A DNA stretch of 34,273 bases, taken from a virus. Below the pieces are notes generated by a model. The model ran no database searches and was not told the DNA's origin. It saw only the letters and a list, made by a program, of their open reading frames with translations. Numbering within the stretch: the first letter of the stretch is position 1; each line of letters begins with the position of its first letter. The stretch covers positions 1-34,273 of IMG/VR virus record IMGVR_UViG_3300032282_000329; one strand, 5' to 3'. Positions 14,730 to 23,182 of this stretch are shown here, in pieces. A program made the position numbers and the translations under genes.

Positions 14730-16237
14730 CTTGCGCCCAATAATTGATTTAAACGAATGTCTGCTAGACCGCTAGGTTGATTCCATCCCGGAGCTAATCC
14801 AGCGCCCATTGCTTGAGGCATACGAGGATTAATCTTTTGTCCTTCTGCTGAGTTGCGGAATGCACCAGCTAAATCTTGTTGGCTAACTTTTCCAGAGTTT
14901 AATAGATCTAAGTTATGCTGATAGCCACCCTGATCCGCTTCTCTACCAAGCATATCTTTATACAGTGAATTTACATAAGCCTCGTTAGAACCATTCCATG
15001 CAGGAGCTAATCCAGCAAGTCCTGCAGCAGCTGGATCTTGTGAATCCCAACCAGCACCCATACCAGCACTAGCCATTAGACCCATAGGACGTACTTCTTC
15101 AGCAGCCCATCCCGGAGTTAATCCTTCTGCTATACCGCCTTCTGCATAACTCTTAACTGTTCCACCTGCGGCTTTGCCTGATAACAGGTACAAGCTACCC
15201 AATGTACCAGCAAGACCGCCCAACTGAGAGATAGTATTAGGAGGAGCTTGGAAACCTTGTGAGGTTGTAGATGTACTTTGGAATGGCAAGTTAGCCATCA
15301 TCTGTTGTTGGAACTGAGCCTGTTGGTACGGCCACATTTGTTGTTGCATACCAAACTGGTTCTTCAACTGGAGAGCAGCAAGACGTGCTTGAGCTTCTTG
15401 AGCAGCAATATTGCCCAATGTACCACCAGCTTGAGTAGCACCAGCGTAACCTTGTTGTGCGCCACCAACACCTTGCAGACCAATCTGTTGACCTTGCATT
15501 GCAGTACCGAGTCCAGCTAAACCTAATTGCTGTCCTTGCATACCAACTTGCTGTCCTTGTAATCCAAGGTTTGCACCAAACTGTTGAGCTTGTTGGGCGT
15601 TCTGAAAAGCCTGTTGTTGTCCTAAAGCCTCAATACCTTGTAACTGGCTATTTAAAGCACGGTTAGCTTCAGACTGTACGATTGCTTGACGACTACCACC
15701 ATAGGCTCCTTGTCCTACTGCTTGTGCTTGCAACATTGGAGTCTGTTTAGCAAAGTCGCGAACTGCTTGTTGCTTCTGATAGTCCACCACATTTTGCATG
15801 TATGGAGACATGTACTGTTGCATAGCTTGTGGGTTAGTAGCTTGCTGTGCATACATATCACCAGCACGGGCTGCAACTTGGCCCATTGCTGCGCCCATCT
15901 CACCGTACTTGGTACCTTGTGCGCCGTATTGAGCGCCTTGCTGACCATACTGCAAAGCCATTGGCGCAGTGCTTAATGAGCCTTTACCACCAGCTTCAGC
16001 TAAAGCAGCTCCAGATTGGAATCCGCCGGGTAACTGTAGGCTTCCTGCGTCAACATAAGACTGGTTTAAAAGTCCGGGAGTCTGCTGGTTAGCCGCTAGG
16101 TTTTGAGCCTGATTTAAATAATTGGTAATGTACGGTTGCGCCCAAGGCTGAATAGACGGAGTAGAAGTCTGCGTCCCTTGTGAGGTTGGGCTAGATGGTA
16201 CTCCACTTGAGCCAAACAGATTGTCTAAGAAACCCAT
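14726..16237 (-). CDS. Gln/Gly-rich internal virion protein with DUF4214 domain
   Basis: 503 residues. The first 320 are very rich in Gln, Ala and Gly, with a GAYGGSRQA motif (177-185) common in ejection or tail proteins of such phages and a run of LGLQGQQ-like repeats (222-260) that should form long helices. A hydrophobic Gly-rich segment (337-355) precedes YAEGGIA (364-370), related to the motif of the transglycosylase protein. Residues about 418-467 (YVNSLYKDMLGREADQGG and the following half) match DUF4214, a domain often found in secreted or surface proteins. The DUF4214 part is flanked by GL-[AT]-P-[AG]-W repeats. Likely part of the internal core or ejection machine; function of DUF4214 is unknown. 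Confidence 0.7.
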   Translation of the reverse strand: MGFLDNLFGSSGVPSSPTSQGTQTSTPSIQPWAQPYITNYLNQAQNLAANQQTPGLLNQSYVDAGSLQLPGGFQSGAALAEAGGKGSLSTAPMALQYGQQGAQYGAQGTKYGEMGAAMGQVAARAGDMYAQQATNPQAMQQYMSPYMQNVVDYQKQQAVRDFAKQTPMLQAQAVGQGAYGGSRQAIVQSEANRALNSQLQGIEALGQQQAFQNAQQAQQFGANLGLQGQQVGMQGQQLGLAGLGTAMQGQQIGLQGVGGAQQGYAGATQAGGTLGNIAAQEAQARLAALQLKNQFGMQQQMWPYQQAQFQQQMMANLPFQSTSTTSQGFQAPPNTISQLGGLAGTLGSLYLLSGKAAGGTVKSYAEGGIAEGLTPGWAAEEVRPMGLMASAGMGAGWDSQDPAAAGLAGLAPAWNGSNEAYVNSLYKDMLGREADQGGYQHNLDLLNSGKVSQQDLAGAFRNSAEGQKINPRMPQAMGAGLAPGWNQPSGLADIRLNQLLGAR

Positions 16238-16240
16238 AAC

Positions 16241-18028
16241 TTATCCTTTAGGTAAAAACTTATTAGGATTAATTCTCTTGCCCTGCTTGGAATTTCCAGT
16301 GCGGGCTTGACGAATACGATCCATCATTCTGTATAAATGTTTTGCACCAGCGTCAGTAGAGCCATTTCCTAAATGACTTACTACATCGGCTGGTACTACA
16401 AATTCTCCATCAGCTAAACGAGCTGGCTGTTTGCCAGCAATATTAGCTACGATACTATCACTCATGCCATCGCCTGCGCCTTTTAACAACTTGCCACCAG
16501 CGGCATATCCACCTAGATCAGCAACACCACCTTGCGCATAATAGCGATAGGTCTGTGGTTGATAATAAGTACCCGGAGCTGCTTGATTCATAGCAAACAT
16601 ATTAGGCATAGACATTGCAGGATTGAACTGATTGCTAGAAACGTTCTGCGTAGGAGGAGCTTGAGTGGTAGTTGTTGTTGAGCTAGGACCAGTAGATCCA
16701 CCACCACCACCGCCGCCACCGCTTTTCATTGCACCAGACGCTAAAGAAAGAGCCGCCAATTTTTGACCTGTTGTCAGGGTTTTGGCACCCTCTTTGGCAT
16801 AGTTTAATGGACCGTTATATGCAGTGCTAAAGTCATATACTGGTGCGCCTTGATTGGCAATATAAGGAGTTGTACCTAAATCTGCTGAAGAAATTCCAGC
16901 GGTTCCAGCAATATCTCCACTAGATGCAATGTAAGGTGTTGTACCTAAGTCAGCAGTAGAAAGACCAACAGTGCTGCCTAAAGCACCTTCCCCACCAGTA
17001 GAAGCAATATATGGCGTAAGACCTAAATCAGCAGAAGAGATACCGGCAGTGCTACCTAATGCTTCTGCACTTGTTAAGGTAGGGGCTGCAGCAGACCCTA
17101 AGTAACCCATAGAGCCAAGCAAAGTTTCAGACGCAGGAACCATACCAGCAAATGCAGCCTCTCCACCAAGCATTCCGGCACCAGCACCAGCGCCTGCGCC
17201 CATTGTTGCAGCAGTCAGGGCTGCAATAGCAATGTATGGAGCAGCATCAGACAATCCACTTTTACCTACACCGCTATCTAAATAGTTAGGAGCTAATGGA
17301 ACAGGAACGCCCTCTTCATTTACACGAAGATTACCTTTTTCATCCTGATAGCCACCCTTGTGATAGATGCCGGGAACCATTACATCAACTCCACCGATTT
17401 TTTTAGTAAGGGTGCTAGTGCCACCATCCCATGTCAAGTTTGCGCCTGTTGGTTGGTAATAGCCTTCTTTGTTGAGTGTGTAATCGTTTCTGCCGGGTGT
17501 GGCTGCAGATACGATACCCATAGGATCTACACCGATAGTAGAGCCATCTTTTAATACATAGGCACCGCTTCCATTAGGAAGTCCTGTTTCTTGATTAAGA
17601 TTAGGAATGAATGTTTTAATCTGATCTTTAGGGATCGTGTAATCAATGCTTTTCATTTCGCCGTAGGGATCTTTTGGATCAGCTAGCGTTTGTAGTTTTA
17701 CTTGTCCAGATTCTGGGTTCCATTCTTGCGGGCGGTTAATCTCTTCCATTCTGGCAATGGGATCAATCTCACCGCCATCGTCATAATGCAATGTTGCAAT
17801 ACCGCCTCGAGCAAAACGGGTATTTGGCATACCAGTAAAGGCATCAGTCTTAGGGTCATAGTCCGAGCTAATGACTTCTGCGCTGGTAGGAAGCTGCAAA
17901 GGGGTAGCGTATTGGGTCTTATCCATACGGCTAAGTGGGTAAATTGAGTCTGTAGAAAGCGCACCAATGCCTCCAGCGCCACCCATAGATGGACTCTGCG
18001 ACTGATTTGCTAGGTCAAATATACTCAT
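16241..18028 (-). CDS. Internal virion protein with [YF]A-x-GG[IV]A motifs
   Basis: 595 residues. FARGGIA (72-78) and YAQGGVA (497-503) are two copies of the motif shared with the next two proteins. An Ala/Gly hydrophobic block (263-300) could cross a membrane. Three tandem copies of a G-x-x-G-[IL]-S-[ST]-ADLG-x-TPYIA repeat follow (325-392), then a Gly8 run and a Ser/Thr/Pro linker. The C-terminus (about 515-575), with GAGDGMSDSIVANI, then ARLADGEFVVPADVVSHLG, is a conserved phage signature seen in other large virion proteins. It precedes two other internal proteins with only three bases between genes. Role inferred: component of the ejection apparatus. Confidence 0.65.
   Translation of the reverse strand: MSIFDLANQSQSPSMGGAGGIGALSTDSIYPLSRMDKTQYATPLQLPTSAEVISSDYDPKTDAFTGMPNTRFARGGIATLHYDDGGEIDPIARMEEINRPQEWNPESGQVKLQTLADPKDPYGEMKSIDYTIPKDQIKTFIPNLNQETGLPNGSGAYVLKDGSTIGVDPMGIVSAATPGRNDYTLNKEGYYQPTGANLTWDGGTSTLTKKIGGVDVMVPGIYHKGGYQDEKGNLRVNEEGVPVPLAPNYLDSGVGKSGLSDAAPYIAIAALTAATMGAGAGAGAGMLGGEAAFAGMVPASETLLGSMGYLGSAAAPTLTSAEALGSTAGISSADLGLTPYIASTGGEGALGSTVGLSTADLGTTPYIASSGDIAGTAGISSADLGTTPYIANQGAPVYDFSTAYNGPLNYAKEGAKTLTTGQKLAALSLASGAMKSGGGGGGGGSTGPSSTTTTTQAPPTQNVSSNQFNPAMSMPNMFAMNQAAPGTYYQPQTYRYYAQGGVADLGGYAAGGKLLKGAGDGMSDSIVANIAGKQPARLADGEFVVPADVVSHLGNGSTDAGAKHLYRMMDRIRQARTGNSKQGKRINPNKFLPKG
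16853..17056 (-). repeat. Three tandem protein repeats in the 595-residue virion protein
   Basis: Residues 325-392 hold three copies of about 18 residues, each ending in ADLG-[LT]-TPYIA-[SN] and separated by 6-7 variable residues. The spacing (26 and 24 residues) is not exact. The copies differ at synonymous sites, so they are coding repeats, not a recent DNA slippage. Confidence 0.75.
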
Positions 18029-18066
18029 AGGAACCCTTTGGGGTAGATATTTGAAGAGTTTATCAT

Positions 18067-18372
18067 TTAAACCTTTACTTTCAAAACATTGGCGTTAGAC
18101 GTATCTAGGTAAACCGAGCCTACCGTCAGGTTGGCATAATCGGCCTGTGTGGGTAGGCTAACTATCGTAGCCCCAGTAGCATTAGATTCTCTAAAACTAA
18201 GGGCGGAAAAGATGGTATTCCCAGTTCTAAAGGTAGACATAGCCGATACGCCCGGATTGTCTAGCTGGGAGAAGTACAGACGCAAGACGTTATTAAGCTG
18301 ATCCTGATATTGCTGGCTGTATTCAACCGGCGCAATCGGTAAGTTCGGGGCTTTAGTAGTACCAGTACTCAT
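18067..18372 (-). CDS. Small virion-associated protein
   Basis: 101 residues, tightly placed: its start overlaps the stop of the 715-residue gene by four bases. The middle (YSQQYQDQLNNVLRLYFSQL) is a helical segment and the C-terminus (YANLTVGSVYLDTSNANVLK) is beta-rich. I recognise this combination from phage structural operons, where it follows a large conserved virion protein, but no function is known to me. A minor head or tail component is the best inference. Confidence 0.6.
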   Translation of the reverse strand: MSTGTTKAPNLPIAPVEYSQQYQDQLNNVLRLYFSQLDNPGVSAMSTFRTGNTIFSALSFRESNATGATIVSLPTQADYANLTVGSVYLDTSNANVLKVKV

Positions 18373-20516
18373 CTGCGACCATCGTTTCTAATATCAATTC
18401 GTGGGGTTCCAAGCTGCCAAGATACACCTAAGCCGTCTGATGCTATACGGAAAGCCATCTGACGACCGCGTAAACGGGTATATACCTGACCAGTAAACTG
18501 CTGTACATTGTACTGCGGTACATTGGTAAAGTTGTCAGCACTAGTCGTGGTGGTAGTGTCAGCTACCTGATATGCAGATCCGCTGTTTTGGCGTGGTTTG
18601 AGATACATTGTTACAGCCGGATTAGCAACGCTGGAGTTATTAAAGTTCACGTCTGGCAGCATACGCCATACATATCCAAAGTTATGACCGTCTCCAATAT
18701 CAAAGTCTGATGACTGGACATAGGCAGAAATAGGCACTGTAGTATCCCCAGCGGCATCATCATTACCAACCTCATGGTAAATCACACGTCCTAATGGGTT
18801 TGCTTGGAAATCATAGCCAAATACGTCTGTAGCCATTGGGCTTTGGCGTAAGCTGGAATCAAGCCAAGAAGTACGCACTAATGTACCGTAATACCATACA
18901 CGGTCTAAGTAGTTATAGATAACATAACGGTCAACTAAAGTACTGTTTTCTGAACAATAAACCCACCATACTTCGTTATAGCCTTCGTTAGCACCAGCAT
19001 AGACTTGCCATGACTGATCTTTGTTAATGTCATTAAAGATGTACTGACGCAATGAGCAAGGAAGGGTTTCTACGCGTCCTGAATACATATAGAACTTGTC
19101 AGCGCCCATCCAGTATGTAACGTTATTAATAGTAATAACGGTGTTTGGACCCATGATGGAGATGTTATCCATCAATACGTTAAAGCCCCAAACATAGGGA
19201 GGCCCTAGATATTGCTGAGAGTAAATCGTAGAGTCTGTCAATACCAAGATCTCTTGACGGGTATTAATCGTTGTTACGATATAAGAACCGTGAGATAGAC
19301 GGAATTCACCAGACTGATTGGTAATAGCAGGCACCCATTCATATGGGTTTTCTTGGTCAGACCAGCGTACCAACATAGGATCAAATGTAGAGTTGCTATT
19401 GGTTGGATCATATGGGTTAGCACCATAAGCAATAACAAAGCGTTGAATATCTGAGGCAACTACTTCGCTAACCACTTTAGGAACCCATTGTCCAGATCCA
19501 GCAGAAACATTATTAGCTAGATCGGATAGATATTGACCGCGCTGGCTTAATCCTGTTGTTGCAGACCAATAGAAAATAGCACCGCCACGTGGAGCAAATA
19601 CTAAGTCTTGACCATAATTGTCATTAGTCCACAATCTAAGTTGTTGTCCTACTGTTACAGGAGCAGCATTACCCCATCCGTAGTAACCCCAAGGAGCCGC
19701 GCCCCAACCGTTACCTACGGTATAGACATCAAGGCCGGGTGGTACTTCATACTGGATAGTAATCAAACCACCGCTATTGATGACTTGAGATGTAGCAAAA
19801 GAAGCGTTAGCCGAGTTGCCGTCTGGAGTAGATGCTAAAGCAAAGAATGGACCGGTAGAGATATATTTCTGTGCCTGATGTTCGCCATTAATGGTAACGT
19901 TAGCAATACCACCTACAGAGGTAGCATTAGCAATAATCAAGAACTGGTTATCAATAGCGTTGGAGTTATCGTTAACCGCAAAGAAAGCGCTGGCTACGTT
20001 AGCTCCAAAAGTATGAGATGCGGCAGTAGTATTGTTATAACCACGAACACAGCCTGTTGCCACGTTAGAAGTCAATGCAGCATAGTAAATATGCTCGGTA
20101 TCAATTTTAATTAGCCCGTTATTCTGGGGAAAATAAGTGACATTAGCAAACTGCATGGTTGTAGTTGTAGCATTGATAGTACCCACTAACGTAGTGAATC
20201 CAGTAGAAATAACATTGGAATAGCTAATTGTGCTGGTAATAGGAGTAATGTCGTTATAGACACCACCGCTCTCAATGTAGTATTTTAAGTTAGTGCCTAT
20301 TCCAAGTAGGTTATCGTTTTGTAATGTAGTCCAGTTCCATAAAGAACGGCACATACCTAAGAAATAGTTAGCACTTAAACGCACCCAGCCACCAATCTTT
20401 TCTGGAAAGCCAGAGCGAAAACGAATATGATCTCCGTCGTAGTAACCACCCTCGTTGGCGTAGTCTGTACCTTCTCGGTTTAATCCGGGGCGGAGTTGTA
20501 GTTTTTGCAATGGCAT
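18369..20516 (-). CDS. Large conserved virion structural protein
   Basis: 715 residues. The N-terminus, LQLRPGLNREGTDYANEGG, then DGDHIRFRSGFPEKIGGW, matches a strongly conserved start of a phage virion protein family. The rest is beta-rich with many Trp, Tyr and Asn residues and repeated short strands (for example WGYYGWG, then WTNDNYGQDLVF), which suggests a propeller or multi-domain beta structure, as in tail hub, nozzle or adaptor proteins. It is expressed between endolysin and internal proteins in the late operon. Which particle position it occupies cannot be said; a tail-hub/nozzle position is my inference. Start is an ATG six bases after the endolysin gene's stop. Confidence 0.65.
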   Translation of the reverse strand: MPLQKLQLRPGLNREGTDYANEGGYYDGDHIRFRSGFPEKIGGWVRLSANYFLGMCRSLWNWTTLQNDNLLGIGTNLKYYIESGGVYNDITPITSTISYSNVISTGFTTLVGTINATTTTMQFANVTYFPQNNGLIKIDTEHIYYAALTSNVATGCVRGYNNTTAASHTFGANVASAFFAVNDNSNAIDNQFLIIANATSVGGIANVTINGEHQAQKYISTGPFFALASTPDGNSANASFATSQVINSGGLITIQYEVPPGLDVYTVGNGWGAAPWGYYGWGNAAPVTVGQQLRLWTNDNYGQDLVFAPRGGAIFYWSATTGLSQRGQYLSDLANNVSAGSGQWVPKVVSEVVASDIQRFVIAYGANPYDPTNSNSTFDPMLVRWSDQENPYEWVPAITNQSGEFRLSHGSYIVTTINTRQEILVLTDSTIYSQQYLGPPYVWGFNVLMDNISIMGPNTVITINNVTYWMGADKFYMYSGRVETLPCSLRQYIFNDINKDQSWQVYAGANEGYNEVWWVYCSENSTLVDRYVIYNYLDRVWYYGTLVRTSWLDSSLRQSPMATDVFGYDFQANPLGRVIYHEVGNDDAAGDTTVPISAYVQSSDFDIGDGHNFGYVWRMLPDVNFNNSSVANPAVTMYLKPRQNSGSAYQVADTTTTTSADNFTNVPQYNVQQFTGQVYTRLRGRQMAFRIASDGLGVSWQLGTPRIDIRNDGRR

Positions 20517-20522
20517 ACGGGT

Positions 20523-21116
20523 TTACCCTAACACAGATAGTGCTTTGGCTATTTTAGCCTTACGATCATCAAGACCAATGAGTCCGCCATTGATCCGCTT
20601 TGTCATTGTATCTATATCACCAGCATCTGCCAAGCTGTTTAACTGTTTACGGTTCCAAAACCAGCCCGCGCTCATAGCCGCATATTCAGGAGTATTAAGC
20701 AGATTAGGATTACTGAGAAGATCCACACCAATACCAGATCCGCAGTTTGCATAGTTTTCCTTTCCAGTAAGCTGGATAAGGCCGCGCCCGTGGTACTTCC
20801 AGCCATCACCAGTCTCTTCAGGCCCATTGCCCATACGACCGCCATAGACTTTGTTAGCAATCATTTCAGGATTATGCGCATATTTCATGGCAGTTGGTAG
20901 GTCTGGGAAGCGGCTAGGCCAAACACGCATTAGGGCTTCTGGCTTGTAGTTAAGGTTTTCTTCAAGAGTCTTGAAATTACCAGACTCATGAGCGCACTGA
21001 CCAATAAACGCTGCTTGACGCTCTGGTGTGTTGATGTCGTATTTAGCAAAGGCATCCTCCAAAGGTTGTAGCCATTTAGCGTCTATACCAAGTTCTTGTA
21101 ACTGTTCGCTTGTCAT
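20523..21116 (-). CDS. Glycoside hydrolase 19 endolysin
   Basis: 197 residues. The sequence carries the GH19 (chitinase-like lysozyme) signature: AFIGQCAHESGNF with catalytic Glu44, EENLNYKPEAL with a second acidic candidate at Glu52/Glu53, then WKYHGRGLIQLTGKENY (106-122) and a C-terminal RINGGLIG motif. GH19 phage endolysins cut the glycan backbone of peptidoglycan. There is no signal peptide or membrane anchor, so release must depend on a holin. It overlaps the upstream membrane-protein gene by four bases and closes the lysis cassette. Length is normal for a single-domain GH19 endolysin. Confidence 0.9.
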   Translation of the reverse strand: MTSEQLQELGIDAKWLQPLEDAFAKYDINTPERQAAFIGQCAHESGNFKTLEENLNYKPEALMRVWPSRFPDLPTAMKYAHNPEMIANKVYGGRMGNGPEETGDGWKYHGRGLIQLTGKENYANCGSGIGVDLLSNPNLLNTPEYAAMSAGWFWNRKQLNSLADAGDIDTMTKRINGGLIGLDDRKAKIAKALSVLG

Positions 21117-21721
21117 TGTTTTCTACTTAACATTAATGCTGATATTGGAAGAATAGCTTCTGGATCAACTGGTTTTTCTTTCCAGCCTACTGTAATTTGA
21201 CCAATAAACTGATTTTGGTCAGGCGGAACGGATATGCGGCAAGTGTAATTAACACCCAAAGATTTGTACCAAAGACCGATTTCAGACTGCGCTTTGGCGT
21301 ATTCTCCGCACGGAATCTCGTTTGCCATCAAGCGAATCACATCGTTATTGTTAGCAATATTCTTGGTAAACAACCCTACATCATAACCATCAAAGTCTTT
21401 ATATCTAGAGCCATCAGCAAGATAAGCCCTTTCTACCACGCGCCTTCCAAGGATTGTATCTACAGTAAATATAACTACTACCGTTGCTCCAGTAGATTTC
21501 AATATCAACCTTGCCGCTGGCTCAAATCTATCTGGATTCATGGTTGGTCTTTCTTTGCTTTTGACATAAGCGCCAATCATTACATCTTGATGTTGGTATA
21601 TAAATACGCCAAGAAATCCTAAAAATGCCAACAAAAGAACTACACCCAACTTAAACGGGCTATCAATATAATTTAAAACGCCTAAGAGAGTTTCTTTGGC
21701 GTTGCCTTGCTCAATTGCCAT
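21113..21721 (-). CDS. Single-pass membrane protein in lysis cassette (holin-T-like topology)
   Basis: 202 residues: about 24 polar N-terminal residues, one transmembrane helix (25-42), then a soluble domain of about 160 residues with two cysteines (138 and 161) that could pair in the periplasm. Short cytoplasmic N-terminus, one helix and a large C-terminal domain with a disulphide is the layout of the phage T4 holin T. It sits between the spanin and endolysin genes, where a holin is expected. No sequence similarity to T is evident to me, so this is inference from topology and place; a regulator or sensor is another choice. Starts one base before the spanin stop, on a shared base. Confidence 0.55.
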   Translation of the reverse strand: MAIEQGNAKETLLGVLNYIDSPFKLGVVLLLAFLGFLGVFIYQHQDVMIGAYVKSKERPTMNPDRFEPAARLILKSTGATVVVIFTVDTILGRRVVERAYLADGSRYKDFDGYDVGLFTKNIANNNDVIRLMANEIPCGEYAKAQSEIGLWYKSLGVNYTCRISVPPDQNQFIGQITVGWKEKPVDPEAILPISALMLSRKQ

Positions 21722-22137
21722 TACTTAATTCCTGCTTGTTGTAAGATCCAATCCTGTAGGGCTATGGTTTGGAGGGTGGTTTCAGAACAGGATTCAGCAA
21801 GCTGGTAGTAGGAGGCGGTTTCATTAGTTCCGCTGGAGGGGTTGGAAATGCTGGGCAATTTACTGCCACTGGTACTGGAGTGCTGCAACCCGCCATAATA
21901 ATTACGAACGGCAGCAAGCTTGCTTTCATAGTCATTTTTAATTCCTTTACTTACTAAGTCTTGTTGTTTAACGATAGAGTCATTCTTGGCTTCTTGTATC
22001 TTTCCTTGAGCTTCTACCTGTGCTTGGAACGCCACGAACTTATCATGCTCTCCGCTATAGCCTTTATAGTACGCAAAACCAAGCGCGGCAATAATGGCAC
22101 CGATCTTTATCCAAGTGAGAATTGGTAATGGAAACAT
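21721..22137 (-). CDS. Rz: Rz-like i-spanin
   Basis: 138 residues. An N-terminal membrane helix (about 8-24) is followed by a charged coiled-coil region (29-78) and a C-terminal segment with CSETTLQTIALQDWILQQ, the layout of inner-membrane spanins that span the periplasm. It works with an outer-membrane lipoprotein (Rz1) to fuse the two membranes in the last step of lysis. The Rz1 gene is nested inside it in the +1 frame (21762..21935). Its start shares one base with the stop of the GIY-YIG gene upstream and its stop shares one base with the start of the next gene. Confidence 0.8.
   Translation of the reverse strand: MFPLPILTWIKIGAIIAALGFAYYKGYSGEHDKFVAFQAQVEAQGKIQEAKNDSIVKQQDLVSKGIKNDYESKLAAVRNYYGGLQHSSTSGSKLPSISNPSSGTNETASYYQLAESCSETTLQTIALQDWILQQAGIK
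21762..21935 (-). CDS. Rz1: Rz1-like o-spanin lipoprotein, nested in Rz
   Basis: 57 residues in the +1 frame inside Rz. MTMKASLLPFVII is a short signal sequence that ends in a lipobox MAGC (Cys17). The mature part (CSTPVPVAVNCPAF, then PTPPAELMKPPP and a KPPSKP end) is very proline-rich, exactly the character of phage Rz1 proteins. AAAGGA lies seven bases before the ATG. It would be lipidated, go to the outer membrane and bind Rz across the periplasm. Fully embedded +1 placement is the lambda type of arrangement. The gene is under 60 codons and easily missed. Confidence 0.85.
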   Translation of the reverse strand: MTMKASLLPFVIIMAGCSTPVPVAVNCPAFPTPPAELMKPPPTTSLLNPVLKPPSKP

Positions 22138-22637
22138 TAGTTAGCATCCTTTTTTGCTTTTCTGATAACCCAAGCGGCTTTCATTTTATCGATAGTTTCT
22201 TGGCTTCTTTTTCTGCCACGATTCAATTCCCATAGTTTTTCAAGAACCTTCATGTTAACTATGCCCTTGTGCGCTGCAGCAGATTTTGCAACAGCAACAG
22301 GATCTTTTGGCCTGCCAAGATGAGCTTTAGATATTTTTTGTTTTGTTTCTTCTGAGTGTTTAATGCCAGATAGACCTTCACCGCCGTCAGTATAGTTGGC
22401 AAGGTCATATCCCATATCTCTAAAGCAAGAAATCAATAAGATCTCATGGTCTAAGGCTTCTTGTTCAGTACTCCAGTGGGCTAAAATTTCTGCCTGAAAC
22501 CCATACTTGTTTGCTATATTTGTCCAATGAGCATTCCTTCTAGCAACGGCTAAATGACGAGATTCCTTACCCTTGCCGATATAAAATATCTTGCCAGTAT
22601 CGTTTCTAGTGTGAGCGTAAGTGTAGTAGCTTGTCAT
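22137..22637 (-). CDS. GIY-YIG homing endonuclease with NUMOD3-like motif (copy 1)
   Basis: 166 residues. YYTYAH followed by IFYIGKGK gives the GIY-YIG core, with Tyr5, Tyr19, Arg27, Glu65 and Asn81 as catalytic candidates. After the core come TDGGEGLSGIKHSEETKQ and RGRKRSQETIDKMK, NUMOD3-like DNA-binding repeats of phage homing endonucleases. It cuts DNA at a specific site so that the gene is copied into alleles lacking it. It lies cleanly in the lysis cassette between the DUF7338-like protein and Rz, with one- and four-base overlaps. It is a paralogue of the protein at 32739..33272. Confidence 0.85.
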   Translation of the reverse strand: MTSYYTYAHTRNDTGKIFYIGKGKESRHLAVARRNAHWTNIANKYGFQAEILAHWSTEQEALDHEILLISCFRDMGYDLANYTDGGEGLSGIKHSEETKQKISKAHLGRPKDPVAVAKSAAAHKGIVNMKVLEKLWELNRGRKRSQETIDKMKAAWVIRKAKKDAN

Positions 22638-23182
22638 ACAAATCTTATTGTAAAAGCGAATGTGGCGGGAAAGTTAGCTATAAAATCCTTATTTGTTGGG
22701 TCGTTTACATATGCAGGATCAACAAGCGCTCTAATATTGTGACCGCAATTGATACAAACCATTTTGCCAAAAATGTTATGGTAAGAGTTGTATTGCCAAA
22801 GTCCCTGACCATTGACACGAATAGTGCCGGGGTTGTTTGCTCCACAATCCACTTTACCTTCGTAAGTCATTCCTGCCGTACCATGCAAATACTTTACAGC
22901 AAAGCCGTAGAACGGATTACGCCATAGCCATTGGACTTTTGAAAACCAGCAAGGGTTATGTAAGGAGCGGAAGGTTTGATCGCCGTCTAAGCTGTTATCG
23001 GGCGTTTGGAACCATGATAACCAAGAGAAGAGGCGTGGGCCTGATTGCCATACTGTACCGTTGTTGCACCAGCCGATTTGGGTGGAATATAGAATCCCGA
23101 TAATGAAGGCTAAAGGGAAAGTTAAAACTGTACCAATTAAGTTAATAGGTACTAACACTAAGGCATAAATAAGATAGTTCAT
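22634..23182 (-). CDS. DUF7338-like membrane protein
   Basis: 182 residues from the ATG at 23182, chosen because ATGA couples it to the holin candidate; a frame 15 codons longer exists but would run into that gene. The N-terminus (MNYLIYALVLVPINLIGTVL and on to residue 31) is one or two membrane helices. WLSWFQTPDNSLDGD (residues 54-68) is the hallmark of the family I know as DUF7338, common in phages close to lysis genes. The rest is rich in Trp, Asn and Cys (CGANNPG, CINCGHN) and likely lies outside the membrane. Function unknown. Its place suggests a lysis or envelope role. Confidence 0.65.
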   Translation of the reverse strand: MNYLIYALVLVPINLIGTVLTFPLAFIIGILYSTQIGWCNNGTVWQSGPRLFSWLSWFQTPDNSLDGDQTFRSLHNPCWFSKVQWLWRNPFYGFAVKYLHGTAGMTYEGKVDCGANNPGTIRVNGQGLWQYNSYHNIFGKMVCINCGHNIRALVDPAYVNDPTNKDFIANFPATFAFTIRFV

